From contig NZ_JAQVKA010000001.1 in assembly GCF_028694895.1 (NCBI RefSeq), forward strand, positions 1-64,000: a stretch of DNA of 64,000 nt. The letters are read 5' to 3'. Positions within the stretch are counted from its first letter, which is position 1, and the number at the start of each line of letters is the position of its first letter. Below are positions 43,325 through 53,100 of this stretch, piece after piece. Source of the stretch: Sulfurimonas sp. (GTDB lineage: Bacteria; Campylobacterota; Campylobacteria; Campylobacterales; Sulfurimonadaceae). The notes under the pieces are model-generated. The model saw only the letters and a list, made by a program, of their open reading frames with translations, did not search any database and was not told where the DNA came from. The position numbers were made by a program, and so were the translations under genes.

Positions 43325-45160
43325 ATGATACAGTTAATAAACATTACCAAAAACTTTGGAAAACAAGATCTATTTAGCGGACTTAGCTTTAAGTTAAATC
43401 CAGGAAACAAAATGGGCTTAGTTGGTAGAAATGGAAGTGGAAAATCAACACTTTTCAAGATAATTTTGGGCGAAGAGACTCCTGATAGCGGAGAGGTAAT
43501 CATCCCAAAAGGATACAAGATAGGAACACTTAAACAGTATCTTGTCTTCACAGAGTCCACACTTAGAGAAGAGGCAGCACTTGCTCTTGAAGAGGATATG
43601 AAGTATGATGTTTATAGAGTTGAGAGGATTCTTTTTGGTTTAGGTTTTACGCAAGATGATTTGGAAAAAGATCCACTCTCATTCTCAGGTGGTTATCAAA
43701 TCCGTATAAATCTTGCAAAACTACTTGTAACAGAGCCAAATCTACTACTCCTAGATGAGCCCACAAACTACCTTGACATCCTCTCGCTTAGATGGTTAAA
43801 GAGCTTTTTAAAAGCATTTCAGGGCGAGGTTATCCTAATCACTCACGATAGAGATTTTATGGACGCTGTTACAACTCATACTATGGGAATTGTGCGCAGA
43901 AACTTAAGAGTTATCGCTGGAGATACGCATAAGTATTATGAGCAACTAAAATCAAGTGATGAGCTTCATGAGAAGCAAAAAATCTCACAAGATAAAAAAG
44001 TAAAAGAGCTAGAAGATTTTATCGCAAGAAACAAAGCGCGCGCTTCAACTGCAGCTCTTGCTCAATCAAAAGTAAAACAGCTCGAGAAGATGGACTTGCT
44101 TGAAGATTTGGGTTATGACTCCACTCTAAGCTTTAACTTTAACTACAAAGACACTCCAGCAAAAGTTCTGCTTGAAGTTAAAAATCTAAGTTTTGGTTAC
44201 ACAGAGGACAACATACTCTTTAAAAACATCTCTTTTGTGCTTGAAAAAGGTCAAAGACTTGGCATAATCGGTAAAAACGGAAAGGGTAAATCAACCCTTT
44301 TAAATACAATTGCAGGTGAGTTAAAACCTCTAAGTGGAGAGGTTCACATGCACCCAAGCACTGCATTTGCACACTTTGGTCAAACAAACATAGCAAGACT
44401 TCATCCAAACAGCAACGTTATGGATGAGATTCACTCAGCAAACACAAAGCTCTCCGCACAAACTATCAGAGGTATCTGTGGCTCGATGATGTTTAGCGGA
44501 GATAGCGCTGAGAAAAAAGTATCTCTTCTCTCTGGTGGGGAAAAGAGTCGTGTAATGCTAGGTCAGATTTTAGCCCGTGATGTAAACTTGCTATTTTTGG
44601 ATGAGCCTACTAACCACTTGGATATGGATTCTATTGAAGCCCTAACGGTTGCGATTGGAGAGTTTGAAGGCTCACTCATCATTGTCACGCACTCTGAAGA
44701 GTTGCTCCGCCGTACATGTGATAGACTAATCGTCTTTACAAGAAATGGGGCAGAACTCTTTGATGGCGGATATGACCTCTTCTTAGAAAAAATGGGTTGG
44801 GAAGATGAAGAGGATGATAGCTCCTCAAAACCAAAAGCGAAAAATAGCTCAAAAGATAACAAAAAGACAAAAGCTGATTTGATAAAAACAAAGAGCAAAC
44901 TAACAACGCCTATAAGTAAAAAGATAATAAAACTAGAAGAGAGTATAATTAAATCAGAAGCAACGCTAGCTTCTCATCAAAAAAAGCTTCTTGAAGGCTC
45001 TACTAGCGGAGATAGTTTTAAAATCATAGAGTACTCAAAGCTCGTAAGCATGGAGCAAAAAGAGGTTGAGAAGATGTTTGAACTCTTAGAGATTTTGCAA
45101 AATGAATTTGATGAAATAACAACTGATTTTGATAAAAAAATAGCAGAGCTTGGTGATTAA
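43325..45160 (+). CDS. ABC-F family ATPase
   Basis: Two ABC domains in tandem without membrane segments, the ABC-F layout of translation factors. Walker A: GRNGSGKST and GKNGKGKST. Signatures: LSFSGGYQIR and LSGGEKSRVML; Walker B: LLLLDEPTNYLD and LLFLDEPTNHLD. A charged linker joins them and a Lys-rich coiled-coil tail (KPKAKNSSKDNKKTKADL...) resembles Uup. 611 residues. Starts 17 bases after the hydrolase stop. Confidence 0.92.
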   Translation: MIQLINITKNFGKQDLFSGLSFKLNPGNKMGLVGRNGSGKSTLFKIILGEETPDSGEVIIPKGYKIGTLKQYLVFTESTLREEAALALEEDMKYDVYRVERILFGLGFTQDDLEKDPLSFSGGYQIRINLAKLLVTEPNLLLLDEPTNYLDILSLRWLKSFLKAFQGEVILITHDRDFMDAVTTHTMGIVRRNLRVIAGDTHKYYEQLKSSDELHEKQKISQDKKVKELEDFIARNKARASTAALAQSKVKQLEKMDLLEDLGYDSTLSFNFNYKDTPAKVLLEVKNLSFGYTEDNILFKNISFVLEKGQRLGIIGKNGKGKSTLLNTIAGELKPLSGEVHMHPSTAFAHFGQTNIARLHPNSNVMDEIHSANTKLSAQTIRGICGSMMFSGDSAEKKVSLLSGGEKSRVMLGQILARDVNLLFLDEPTNHLDMDSIEALTVAIGEFEGSLIIVTHSEELLRRTCDRLIVFTRNGAELFDGGYDLFLEKMGWEDEEDDSSSKPKAKNSSKDNKKTKADLIKTKSKLTTPISKKIIKLEESIIKSEATLASHQKKLLEGSTSGDSFKIIEYSKLVSMEQKEVEKMFELLEILQNEFDEITTDFDKKIAELGD

Positions 45161-45182
45161 CCTAAATTAAGGGTGTAAAAAC

Positions 45183-47111
45183 ATGGAAATATTTTGTAAG
45201 TTATATACTACTATGCAAAAAAGAGCTAGTCGCAACAATATAATTGCCTTGTTGGTTCTTTTGCTCTCGATAATACTCGCGGTTATTATTTGGTATGCAT
45301 CGAAGAATTATCATGACTCTTTATCTCAAAAAAGATTTGAGAGTGCTGCGGATGAGCATGTTTACAAAATAGAAAAGCATATGCTAACTTATGAGAGTGT
45401 TTTAAAAAGTGGAGCTGCTTTTTTTTATGGAAGTGAGCATATAAAACATAAAGAGTGGCATGATTTTATAAACGCAATAGATATATATAACAATTATCCT
45501 GGTGCTTATGGTGTTGGTATTGCTATGATGATTGCTCCTGAAGAAGTATCTCTTGTAGAGAAAAATATGAAAGAAGATGGGTTTGAATCATTTGCAATAA
45601 CTCCTTCTGGTAAACGAGATATTTACAGCTCAATTCTCTACTTAGAGCCTACAGATAAACGTAATCTAACTGCAATTGGTTACGATATGTACTCTGAGCC
45701 CGTGCGCCGTTTTGCAATGGACAAAGCCGCAGATAGCGCAAAAATATCAATCTCTGCAAAGGTTAGATTAGTTCAAGAGACTGAGCAAGATGCACAGCAT
45801 GGCATATTAATGTATATGCCACTTTATAAAAAAGGTGCAAAGATAGATAGCATAGAACAGAGGCGAGAAGCACTATTAGGTTTTGTTTACAGTCCTTTTC
45901 GTATGAACGAGCTTATGCAAAGTATAAATTTAGACAACTCTCTTTTAAACTTTGAAATCTATGATGATAAGAGCATGACTGAAGCCAACCTACTTTACAA
46001 ATCACCTAAATCAGACTCTTATAACACAAAATATAAAATACAAAAAACAGTTACTGTAAACAACAAAACATGGTATATCAACATATGTGGTACAAAAAAG
46101 TTTCAAGACTCTGCAAACACATTCTTTCCTCTACTTATTACATCAGCTGGTTTATTAGTGCAATTTCTTTTACTATTTGTTATTTTGATACTTATTAAAA
46201 ATAGACATATGTTAAAGCTTCAGGCAAATGAACTCTCTAAGCTCTCTCAAGCCCTTGAGCAAAGCCCAAATTGCGTGGTAATTACTGATTTAGATGGAAA
46301 TATCGAATATATAAATAGTAGATTTTTAGCCTTAACGGGATATAAGAAGGATGAAGTGATTGGTGAAAATCCACGATTTTTACAATCTGGAAAAACAGAT
46401 CCTAAATTATATATAGAGATGTGGGAAAATCTTCTTGATGGAAAAATATGGCAAGGAGAGTTTATTAACAAGACAAAAAAAGACGAAGAATATATAGAGA
46501 GCGTAAATGCTGCACCTATTTTTCAAGCTGATGGAACAATCTCTCATTACATGGCGATAAAAGAGGATATTACAGAAAAAAAGCGCATACAAGCACAAGT
46601 CCAATATCTAGCAAATTTTGATTCTCTTACAGGACTTCCTAACAGATTTCAACTATATGAACATATGAAATATATCATAGGTATATCTGAGCGAAATAAT
46701 GAGAATTTTAGTGTTATATTTTTGGATCTCGACTATTTTAAAGAGATTAATGATAACTTAGGCCATGATGCTGGGGATGCTCTTCTTGTAGAACTCTCAA
46801 ATCGTTTTGCATCAACTCTACGTAATGCAGATATGGTCTCACGTGTGGGTGGCGATGAATTTATTTTTATCTTACCAAATACTGGTGCAGCTGGAGCTAT
46901 GCATCTTGCAGAAAAACTTCTTAAAATTACTAATACTCCACATATATATAATGGGAATGAACTTCTTGTATCTGCCTCTATCGGTATAGCTATATACCCA
47001 ACAGATGGCTCAGATCAACAGAGTCTCTTTAAAAATGCAGATACTGCTATGTATGAAGCAAAACAATCAGGGCGAAATAGATACGTTTTCTTTTCAAAAG
47101 ATTTACACTAA
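45183..47111 (+). CDS. CHASE-PAS-GGDEF diguanylate cyclase
   Basis: Predicted to sense an extracytoplasmic signal and make cyclic di-GMP. Order: membrane helix (about 20-40), a CHASE sensor (about 80-250, YPGAYGVGIAMMI), a second membrane helix (about 325-348), a PAS domain (LEQSPNCVVITDLDGNIEYINSRF), then GGDEF with FDSLTGLPNRFQL and VSRVGGDEFIFIL, an intact active site. No EAL domain. No clear allosteric I-site (RxxD) was read. Its stop overlaps the next convergent gene. Confidence 0.93.
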   Translation: MEIFCKLYTTMQKRASRNNIIALLVLLLSIILAVIIWYASKNYHDSLSQKRFESAADEHVYKIEKHMLTYESVLKSGAAFFYGSEHIKHKEWHDFINAIDIYNNYPGAYGVGIAMMIAPEEVSLVEKNMKEDGFESFAITPSGKRDIYSSILYLEPTDKRNLTAIGYDMYSEPVRRFAMDKAADSAKISISAKVRLVQETEQDAQHGILMYMPLYKKGAKIDSIEQRREALLGFVYSPFRMNELMQSINLDNSLLNFEIYDDKSMTEANLLYKSPKSDSYNTKYKIQKTVTVNNKTWYINICGTKKFQDSANTFFPLLITSAGLLVQFLLLFVILILIKNRHMLKLQANELSKLSQALEQSPNCVVITDLDGNIEYINSRFLALTGYKKDEVIGENPRFLQSGKTDPKLYIEMWENLLDGKIWQGEFINKTKKDEEYIESVNAAPIFQADGTISHYMAIKEDITEKKRIQAQVQYLANFDSLTGLPNRFQLYEHMKYIIGISERNNENFSVIFLDLDYFKEINDNLGHDAGDALLVELSNRFASTLRNADMVSRVGGDEFIFILPNTGAAGAMHLAEKLLKITNTPHIYNGNELLVSASIGIAIYPTDGSDQQSLFKNADTAMYEAKQSGRNRYVFFSKDLH

Positions 47112-47920
47112 CCATCGATTCTTTTTATAAAGCTCTTAATCTCTTCACCCTCTTTTTGGATAATTTGACTAAGGGTATAGGTGATTTCTGATATACCCTC
47201 TCTTATGCAGATTTGATTTAATTTATTCATCATTACCTTTGCACCTTGAGGGGTCTCGGCAAGGTATATAAGTAAAAACGAGTCTTCATCCCATCTGATT
47301 AGCATATCATCTTGTCGAATTATACTTTTTAGATTTGCCACAAAATCTTTAAGCAAATTTGCATCACCTAGATTAGTTTTTATAAGAATTGCGCTTATTA
47401 TTTTTTTATTTAAGAGCGCTACATCTTGATAACTTTGAGCGATTTGTAAAAAATAAGCCTTAGCATAAGCTCCACTTTTTGCATCAATATTTGCATTATT
47501 CTCAATCATGATACGCTTAATTAGCGTTTGTGTGATATCACTAAAGAGAGCAATAACATAATCTTGTGTTTTATTTATCTCTACAGAAAAAGCGTATGGC
47601 TCATAGCTAGGTGTTATCATGCTTACAACCCTATCAATCTCTTCTAGCTCTAAAATAGCATCATACCAAGGAGCTTTGTTTTGAATCTTCTGGGAGTGAA
47701 AATAAGATGGATGTGGAACAAAGTTATGAACAAATGGACCGAATTCCTCTTCATACTGCTCAACTGAAGAGACTCCAAAGAACTTCTTTAGAGCACTGTT
47801 CATCAGAACTATCTTGTTGTCTTTGAAAATAACAATCAAATCTTTTTGCATATCTGTAATGCTCTTTATGATAGCTAGGCTAGTATCTTCACTCAAAAGT
47901 AATCCTTTAGTTCCACTCAT
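47108..47920 (-). CDS. PAS protein with degenerate GGDEF domain
   Basis: 270 residues. The N-terminal half resembles a PAS fold (DLIVIFKDNKIVLMNSALKKFFGV). The second half has the spacing of a GGDEF domain, but the active motif reads RWDEDSFLLIYL in place of GG[D/E]EF, so it should be catalytically dead. It faces an active diguanylate cyclase and overlaps the metallopeptidase gene by 14 bases. Confidence 0.65.
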   Translation of the reverse strand: MSGTKGLLLSEDTSLAIIKSITDMQKDLIVIFKDNKIVLMNSALKKFFGVSSVEQYEEEFGPFVHNFVPHPSYFHSQKIQNKAPWYDAILELEEIDRVVSMITPSYEPYAFSVEINKTQDYVIALFSDITQTLIKRIMIENNANIDAKSGAYAKAYFLQIAQSYQDVALLNKKIISAILIKTNLGDANLLKDFVANLKSIIRQDDMLIRWDEDSFLLIYLAETPQGAKVMMNKLNQICIREGISEITYTLSQIIQKEGEEIKSFIKRIDG

Positions 47921-48419
47921 CTATTTTACCAAAAATCTCCATCTGCGTCATGTAGAGTCGTACATCAAACTCTATCTGATGATAAGATGGCTGCATATGA
48001 AGGCACAAACTATAAAACGCTTTGTTATGCTCTTTTTGTTTAAAATGCGCTAGTTCATGCACGACTATCATCTCCAAAAATTCCTCAGGCACACTCTTAA
48101 ACATAGAAGCTATACGAATCTCGTTTTTACTTTTAAGTTTTGAGCCTTGAACTCTTGAGATGAAGTGATGCGTACCCAAAGCGTTATGGATAACACTTAT
48201 CTTGCCATCATAAAGCGCTTTACTGAGAGTTGGGGCATTTTTCATATGAGTCTGTTTTAACTCATTTACATAGCTAAAGAGTGCTTTATCTGTTTTCATA
48301 CTGTGTGAGAGAGAGTATTTACTCTTGAGATGAAGTGCTAACTTATCCTCTTTGATAAGAGATAGCACTTGATTTTTTACATTTTGAGAATAGTTTTGTA
48401 TATACTTTAAAGAATCCAA
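47907..48419 (-). CDS. YgjP-like metallopeptidase domain protein
   Basis: 170 residues with zinc motif VVHELAHFKQKEHNKAFY, in which HELAH plus a downstream glutamate/histidine matches the DUF45/M48-type YgjP family. Upstream SRVQGSKLKSKNEIRIASMF resembles the family's beta part. Its start lies inside the end of the dbpA-like gene (13-base overlap). Substrate unknown. Confidence 0.8.
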   Translation of the reverse strand: MDSLKYIQNYSQNVKNQVLSLIKEDKLALHLKSKYSLSHSMKTDKALFSYVNELKQTHMKNAPTLSKALYDGKISVIHNALGTHHFISRVQGSKLKSKNEIRIASMFKSVPEEFLEMIVVHELAHFKQKEHNKAFYSLCLHMQPSYHQIEFDVRLYMTQMEIFGKIDEWN

Positions 48420-49780
48420 ACTGAGAACTTTTTACCTTTGATTTTTCCACTCTTTAACTTATCATGAGCCTCATCTATCTTAGAGGCTTCTATGGCTACA
48501 TAACTCTGTCTATCATAGATATCTATCTTTCCGATTGAATCTCCACCAAGCCCTGCTTCGCCCGTTAGTGCACCTAAAATATCTCCAGCACGAACTTTAT
48601 CTTTTTTACCACCCTCGATTACAAGAGTAATGTTTTGAGGCTTCATCATAAAACCACTAACACTCTTTAGTGTTTTGCTTGACTCAAAGATACGACTGTC
48701 GTTTTTATACTCTTGTATTTTTTCTTCTTCATACGCGCTATAAAGCGTAAATGCCAATCCTTCTGCTCCAGCTCTTGCTGTTCTGCCTATACGGTGAGTG
48801 TAAGTCTCAAGCGAGTGAGGCAGGTCATAGTTTATAACCATAGAGAGCTCTTTTATATCAAGACCACGCGCTGCCACATCTGTTGCTACTAACACTGGAC
48901 AGCTTTTGTTTGCAAACTGAACTAACACATCGTTTCTATCGTACTGTTCTAAATCGCCATGGATTGCAAGTGCGTCAATCTTACTCTCTTGAAGTCTCTT
49001 AGCTATTTCGTCCACTTCTACTTTTGTGTTAGCAAAGATAATCACATTTTGTGGTTTGAAATTGCTCAGTATATCTATAACAGTTTTGATTTTATCAGAG
49101 TTACCAACCTCATAAAACCGCTCTTCTATCTTGTTGGCGACCTCAGTTGCAGTCGTTTTTACATGTATAGCACTGTTTTGTATAGAAGCACTAATATCCA
49201 AAATCTCATCGGTATAAGTTGCTGAGAAGAGAAGTGTCTGTCTACTCTTTGGTACAAACTCTAAAACCTCATTTATCTCTTCACTAAATCCCATATCAAG
49301 CATTCTATCTGCTTCATCAAGAACAAGCGTATCGACATCTTCAAGAGATAGACTATCTTTTTTAAGATGCTTTAAAATCCGCCCAGGAGTACCAACTATG
49401 ATATGCGCACCATGTCTGAGTGAGCCTAGTTGTGGGCCAAATGCAACGCCTCCGCATAGTGTGAGTATCTTTATATTATGTGAAAATTTAGCAAGCATTC
49501 TCAATTCACGAGCCACTTGATCAGAGAGCTCACGAGTTGGGCACAAGATGAGGGATTGAACTCTAAATTTTTTAACTTGAAGTTTATGAAGCAGTCCTAT
49601 TCCAAACGCAGCTGTTTTACCGCTTCCTGTTTTTGCCTGAGCTATTACATCTTTGCCATCAATGATAAAAGGCAGAGCCTGCGCTTGGATGTCACTCATC
49701 TCACTGTAGCCTATCTCATTTAAGTTATGAAGCATCTCTTTAGTTAAGGGTAGGTTTGAGAACTCTTTGTTGTTGTTCAA
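48407..49780 (-). CDS. dbpA: ATP-dependent RNA helicase, DbpA-like
   Basis: A DEAD-box helicase likely acting in 50S maturation. Motifs: AQAKTGSGKT (I), PTRELSDQ (Ia), LVLDEADRMLDMGF (II), LFSATYT (III) and HRIGRTARAG (VI). The last 75 residues (VEGGKKDKVRAGDILGALTGEAGLGGDSIGKIDIYDRQSYVAI) form the DbpA RNA-binding domain, which targets 23S helix 92 in E. coli. 457 residues. Confidence 0.92.
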   Translation of the reverse strand: MNNNKEFSNLPLTKEMLHNLNEIGYSEMSDIQAQALPFIIDGKDVIAQAKTGSGKTAAFGIGLLHKLQVKKFRVQSLILCPTRELSDQVARELRMLAKFSHNIKILTLCGGVAFGPQLGSLRHGAHIIVGTPGRILKHLKKDSLSLEDVDTLVLDEADRMLDMGFSEEINEVLEFVPKSRQTLLFSATYTDEILDISASIQNSAIHVKTTATEVANKIEERFYEVGNSDKIKTVIDILSNFKPQNVIIFANTKVEVDEIAKRLQESKIDALAIHGDLEQYDRNDVLVQFANKSCPVLVATDVAARGLDIKELSMVINYDLPHSLETYTHRIGRTARAGAEGLAFTLYSAYEEEKIQEYKNDSRIFESSKTLKSVSGFMMKPQNITLVIEGGKKDKVRAGDILGALTGEAGLGGDSIGKIDIYDRQSYVAIEASKIDEAHDKLKSGKIKGKKFSVWIL

Positions 49781-49906
49781 TATATCTCCAATATTTTAAT
49801 ATTCATCCTAAAAAAAGATGTTTTATATTAAAAAATCTCACTTTTAAAAAAGTAGATTATAGTATCTTTTTGCTACAATATGCCAACTATTTGGAGAGTA
49901 TTAGAA

Positions 49907-51136
49907 ATGTTTGAAGCCCTTTATGTTGGACTTGGTTTACTTTTTGGAGCTATTGGTATTTGGATTGCAGTTGCAAAGAATCTAAAAAATCAACTAGACC
50001 TTGAGAGAGAAAAATCAGCCGCTTTTTTAAATGAAAACAGCGTTTTAAAAGAGCGTATTAATGGTATAAATGAGAAAAATCAAGAAAAATTGATACTACT
50101 TGAGCAAAACAAAGAGCAGATGAGACTTGAGTTTAAAGAACTTGCTCAAAGTATTTTAGACAATAACTCACAAAAATTCTCACTTCAAAATCAAGAAAAC
50201 CTCTCAAAGATGATAACTCCTATGAGAGAACAATTTAACGAATTTAAAAAACAGATTGATGATGTTTATATAAAAGAAGCAAAAGATCGCTCAATGCTTC
50301 AAGCTGAGATAAAGAGCATCAAAGAGATAAATCATCAGATGAGTCAAGACGCAAAAAACCTCACAAAGGCTCTAAAAGGTGAGAGTAAAAAGCAAGGTGT
50401 CTGGGGCGAGATGGTGCTTGAGAGCGTTCTTGAGCACTCTGGACTTAGAGTTGGCATCGAGTATGAGCGTGAAGTAACACTTGAGCATGAGCATAACCAA
50501 AGTCGTTACCGCCCCGATGTAATCGTACACCTTCCAGATGGTAGAGATATTATCGTTGATGCTAAAACGTCTCTTGTGGCGTATGAACAGTATGCCTCTG
50601 CTGAGGATGATGAGCACAAAGAGAGGTTTATAAATGAGCATATAATCTCTATCAAAAAGCATATAAAAGAGCTGAGCGAGAAGGATTATGCGAACTTAAA
50701 AGGGATAAAAACACTCGATTTTGTCTTTATGTTTGTGCCTATCGAGAGCGCTCTACTTATGGCGATGGAGCATGACAACACTCTCTTTGACCACGCATTT
50801 AAAAAGAGCGTTATTTTAGTTGGACCAACTACTCTTATGGTTTCACTCCGCGCAGTTGAGAACAGCTGGAGATACGAAAAACAGCAAAGAAATGCCCAAG
50901 AGATAGCAAAGAGAGCTGGTATGCTTTTTGATAAATTTTCTGGTTTTATTGAGAGTATTGAAAAACTCGGAAGACAGATAACAACTGTACAAAAAACCTA
51001 TGATGAAACATTCTCAAAGCTTCACTCAGGAAGTGGAAGCATAACAAGCCAGTTTCAAAAGCTCGAAGCTTTGGGTGCGCAAAGTAGTAAAGCATTACCA
51101 AAGTCTCTCACTGATGTTAGTGAAGACGATATTTAA
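49907..51136 (+). CDS. rmuC: DNA recombination protein RmuC
   Basis: A membrane-anchored coiled-coil protein with a nuclease-like domain. One N-terminal helix (YVGLGLLFGAIGIWIAV) is followed by a long coiled coil (about 30-150) and the RmuC core (GVWGEMVLESVLEHSGLRVGIEYERE, RPDVIVHLPDGRDIIVDAKTSL, FMFVPIESALLMA). TACAAT at 49874 overlaps the track start at 49880, so ATG 49907, with GGAGAG upstream, is the better choice. About 409 residues. Confidence 0.92.
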   Translation: MFEALYVGLGLLFGAIGIWIAVAKNLKNQLDLEREKSAAFLNENSVLKERINGINEKNQEKLILLEQNKEQMRLEFKELAQSILDNNSQKFSLQNQENLSKMITPMREQFNEFKKQIDDVYIKEAKDRSMLQAEIKSIKEINHQMSQDAKNLTKALKGESKKQGVWGEMVLESVLEHSGLRVGIEYEREVTLEHEHNQSRYRPDVIVHLPDGRDIIVDAKTSLVAYEQYASAEDDEHKERFINEHIISIKKHIKELSEKDYANLKGIKTLDFVFMFVPIESALLMAMEHDNTLFDHAFKKSVILVGPTTLMVSLRAVENSWRYEKQQRNAQEIAKRAGMLFDKFSGFIESIEKLGRQITTVQKTYDETFSKLHSGSGSITSQFQKLEALGAQSSKALPKSLTDVSEDDI

Positions 51137-51151
51137 AAAAGGATGAAAACT

Positions 51152-51382
51152 ATGAACGAAGAAGAGATTTTAAAAGATACTGTTGAGTATTTAGATGAAG
51201 AGTTACAAAAAGCAATCATAGCGGTTAATAATATAGGAGCAAAAGTATACGAAGGTACTCTTGATTCCTATGAAGGCTTTTTGCAGACAGAAAAATATAA
51301 CAAAATAATAGTTGAGATAGGAAACAAGCTAAAAGAAAAAGGTATAGATATTACTCAAATTCCAGAGTATCAGCAACTCTAG
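51152..51382 (+). CDS. Hypothetical acidic protein, 76 residues
   Basis: No family recognised. Glu/Lys-rich and helical (DTVEYLDEELQKAIIAVNNIG), no signal peptide. AAAAGGA sits well placed for ATG 51152, favouring it over 51143. It lies 15 bases after rmuC and likely shares its mRNA. Confidence 0.55.
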   Translation: MNEEEILKDTVEYLDEELQKAIIAVNNIGAKVYEGTLDSYEGFLQTEKYNKIIVEIGNKLKEKGIDITQIPEYQQL

Positions 51383-51390
51383 TCAAGTTG

Positions 51391-51642
51391 CTAACTTTTT
51401 TTACTGATTTTATATATAAAACTAAAAACCTCTGCAACTGCCTTATACAGGGCTGCGGGAACTTCTTTGTCTAGCTCTACTTTTGAGAGAAGTTCTATTA
51501 GGTCTTCATCTTTTCTTATTGGAAGGTTATGAAGCTCGGCTATCTTGATAATATTCTCAGCACTCTGCCCCTGCCCTTTGGCAACTACTCTTGGCGCTGC
51601 GTCTTTGTCTGTATCATATTTTAGAGCTGCTGCTTTTTTCAT
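51391..51642 (-). CDS. flhX: FlhB C-terminal-domain paralogue (FlhX type)
   Basis: 83 residues resembling the cytoplasmic tail of FlhB after autocleavage: ALKYDTDKDAAPRVVAKGQGQSAENIIKIAELHNLPIRKDEDL and VPAALYKAVAEVFSFIY. The NPTH cleavage motif and all membrane helices are absent. Similar lone domains (Helicobacter FlhX) can replace the FlhB tail in substrate switching. It overlaps the FliK-like gene by four bases. Confidence 0.85.
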   Translation of the reverse strand: MKKAAALKYDTDKDAAPRVVAKGQGQSAENIIKIAELHNLPIRKDEDLIELLSKVELDKEVPAALYKAVAEVFSFIYKISKKS

Positions 51643-53024
51643 ACTTTTATCTCAAATCCCAAATCAATATCTCTTGGCTCTTGTTCGTACGCAGAGGTTT
51701 GATTTTTTTTAGTTGCATCAAATATCCGTATCTCTTTAGGCGTAATATGCGCCTCGATAAGGGCACTTCTAAGAGAAGAGATATTCTCTTTTACAATCTC
51801 TTTAAACTCTTTATTGTTCGAGTAGATGTGAACATTTATCTGATTTTGCTCATAAAGAGCGAGCTTTAGTTTTAACTCTCCATACTCTTTAAGCTTCAAA
51901 TCTATATCGCAGTAAAATGCAGAGTTTTTATCTTTTTTTATATCTATATTTCCCTCCTCTAAAGAGTCCCAAGAAAAAGGAACATAGAGAATTGATGATG
52001 AAGATAGATGCGAGAGCAGTTGAAAGTAGTCTATCTGAAGTAGAAGCTTATCTACTTGTTTTGCTATCTCGCTTTGATTTGGATGTGAAGATTTTGTTGC
52101 CTCATCTACAGTTTTAAGTAAGATTGCTTTTAAATCTTTTGAGAGTATCTCTTTTATATTCTCATGAGAGTCTAGTTTTTGAGCATTTGCAAATAACGTA
52201 AGTTTAGATGTAAGTGAGAGAGTCTCTTTGGATAAGGCTGCATCTGGAGCCTGAGCTTTACTATTTATAACATCTGGAGCTTTTTGCGCTTCATTTAGTT
52301 TTGAAGTAATTGAAGTGCTCTCTTTTAAGGAAACTATCTCCATTATCTGGGTTGCACTCTTTATAACAGTTGAACTCTTTTGAACCTCGTTTAATTTTGA
52401 GACAATCTCTGAAACTTCTTTTGCAATGCTTTTTAAAATAGCCTTTTCATCTTTTGGAGCTTCTAAAAAAGCCATATTTGTAGCATTTTTTAGAGTTGGA
52501 GTTGAGAGTAGTTCTCTTATCTGTTGTACAACTTGCTTAGCCGCGGGAAACTGGCTTTTTTCTATACTTTTTTCAAGCGTGCTTAGAATATTTTTTAGTT
52601 CAACTTGTGGGTTTTGTACATTTTTTAGTTTTGACTCTAAAAAAACACCAGAATCTTGGAGTTTTTGCTTCAGCGCAGCAGAGCCAATCTCTTTTGTATC
52701 AAGAACAAACTTTTTAAGTACACTCTCAATTTTTAGAGGCTCTTTATCGTTTTTTATTGAGCTTAAAAGCTCTTTGATAGTAGTAGATACATTGCCTAAA
52801 TCCTTAAGTGTTGGATTGTTTTTTACAAGGGTTAAAAGAGTCTTGTTAGAGTCTGCGTTTTGTGTACTCTCTTTAAGTAAAGAGGTTATAACGGATTTGA
52901 GATCTTTATCTTTACTAAGTAGCTGCATATCTTTAGGAGATGCCTCTTTTAAAACAGTCGCTAACGCCTTGTTAGTAGCTGGTGTTATAATGCCAAGATG
53001 CTTGTCAAGAGATAGATTAATCAT
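51639..53024 (-). CDS. FliK-like hook-length control protein
   Basis: About 461 residues. The long middle is low-complexity and helical (Lys, Ser, Leu, Glu), as in FliK rulers. The last 130 residues contain a Flg_hook-like pattern (GELKLKLALYEQNQINVHIYSNNKEFKEIVKENISSLRSALIEAHI). Being paired with flhX, the partner of FliK in the export switch, supports the call. The start is uncertain: TATACT lies five bases before ATG 53024, so I use that rather than ATG 53039. Confidence 0.7.
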   Translation of the reverse strand: MINLSLDKHLGIITPATNKALATVLKEASPKDMQLLSKDKDLKSVITSLLKESTQNADSNKTLLTLVKNNPTLKDLGNVSTTIKELLSSIKNDKEPLKIESVLKKFVLDTKEIGSAALKQKLQDSGVFLESKLKNVQNPQVELKNILSTLEKSIEKSQFPAAKQVVQQIRELLSTPTLKNATNMAFLEAPKDEKAILKSIAKEVSEIVSKLNEVQKSSTVIKSATQIMEIVSLKESTSITSKLNEAQKAPDVINSKAQAPDAALSKETLSLTSKLTLFANAQKLDSHENIKEILSKDLKAILLKTVDEATKSSHPNQSEIAKQVDKLLLQIDYFQLLSHLSSSSILYVPFSWDSLEEGNIDIKKDKNSAFYCDIDLKLKEYGELKLKLALYEQNQINVHIYSNNKEFKEIVKENISSLRSALIEAHITPKEIRIFDATKKNQTSAYEQEPRDIDLGFEIKV

Positions 53025-53100
53025 GCTAAAGTATATCATTTCTCAAGCTCTTTTGTATGTTATTCGAGTATAATTTTAAAAACATTCCAAAGGCTCTCTT

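Noticed and set aside
52426-53073. 215-aa plus-strand ORF opposite the FliK-like gene
   Set aside because: Ser/Phe-rich mirror of a Lys/Glu-rich coding strand; no start signal. The FliK-like strand has flagellar motifs and a coupled partner.
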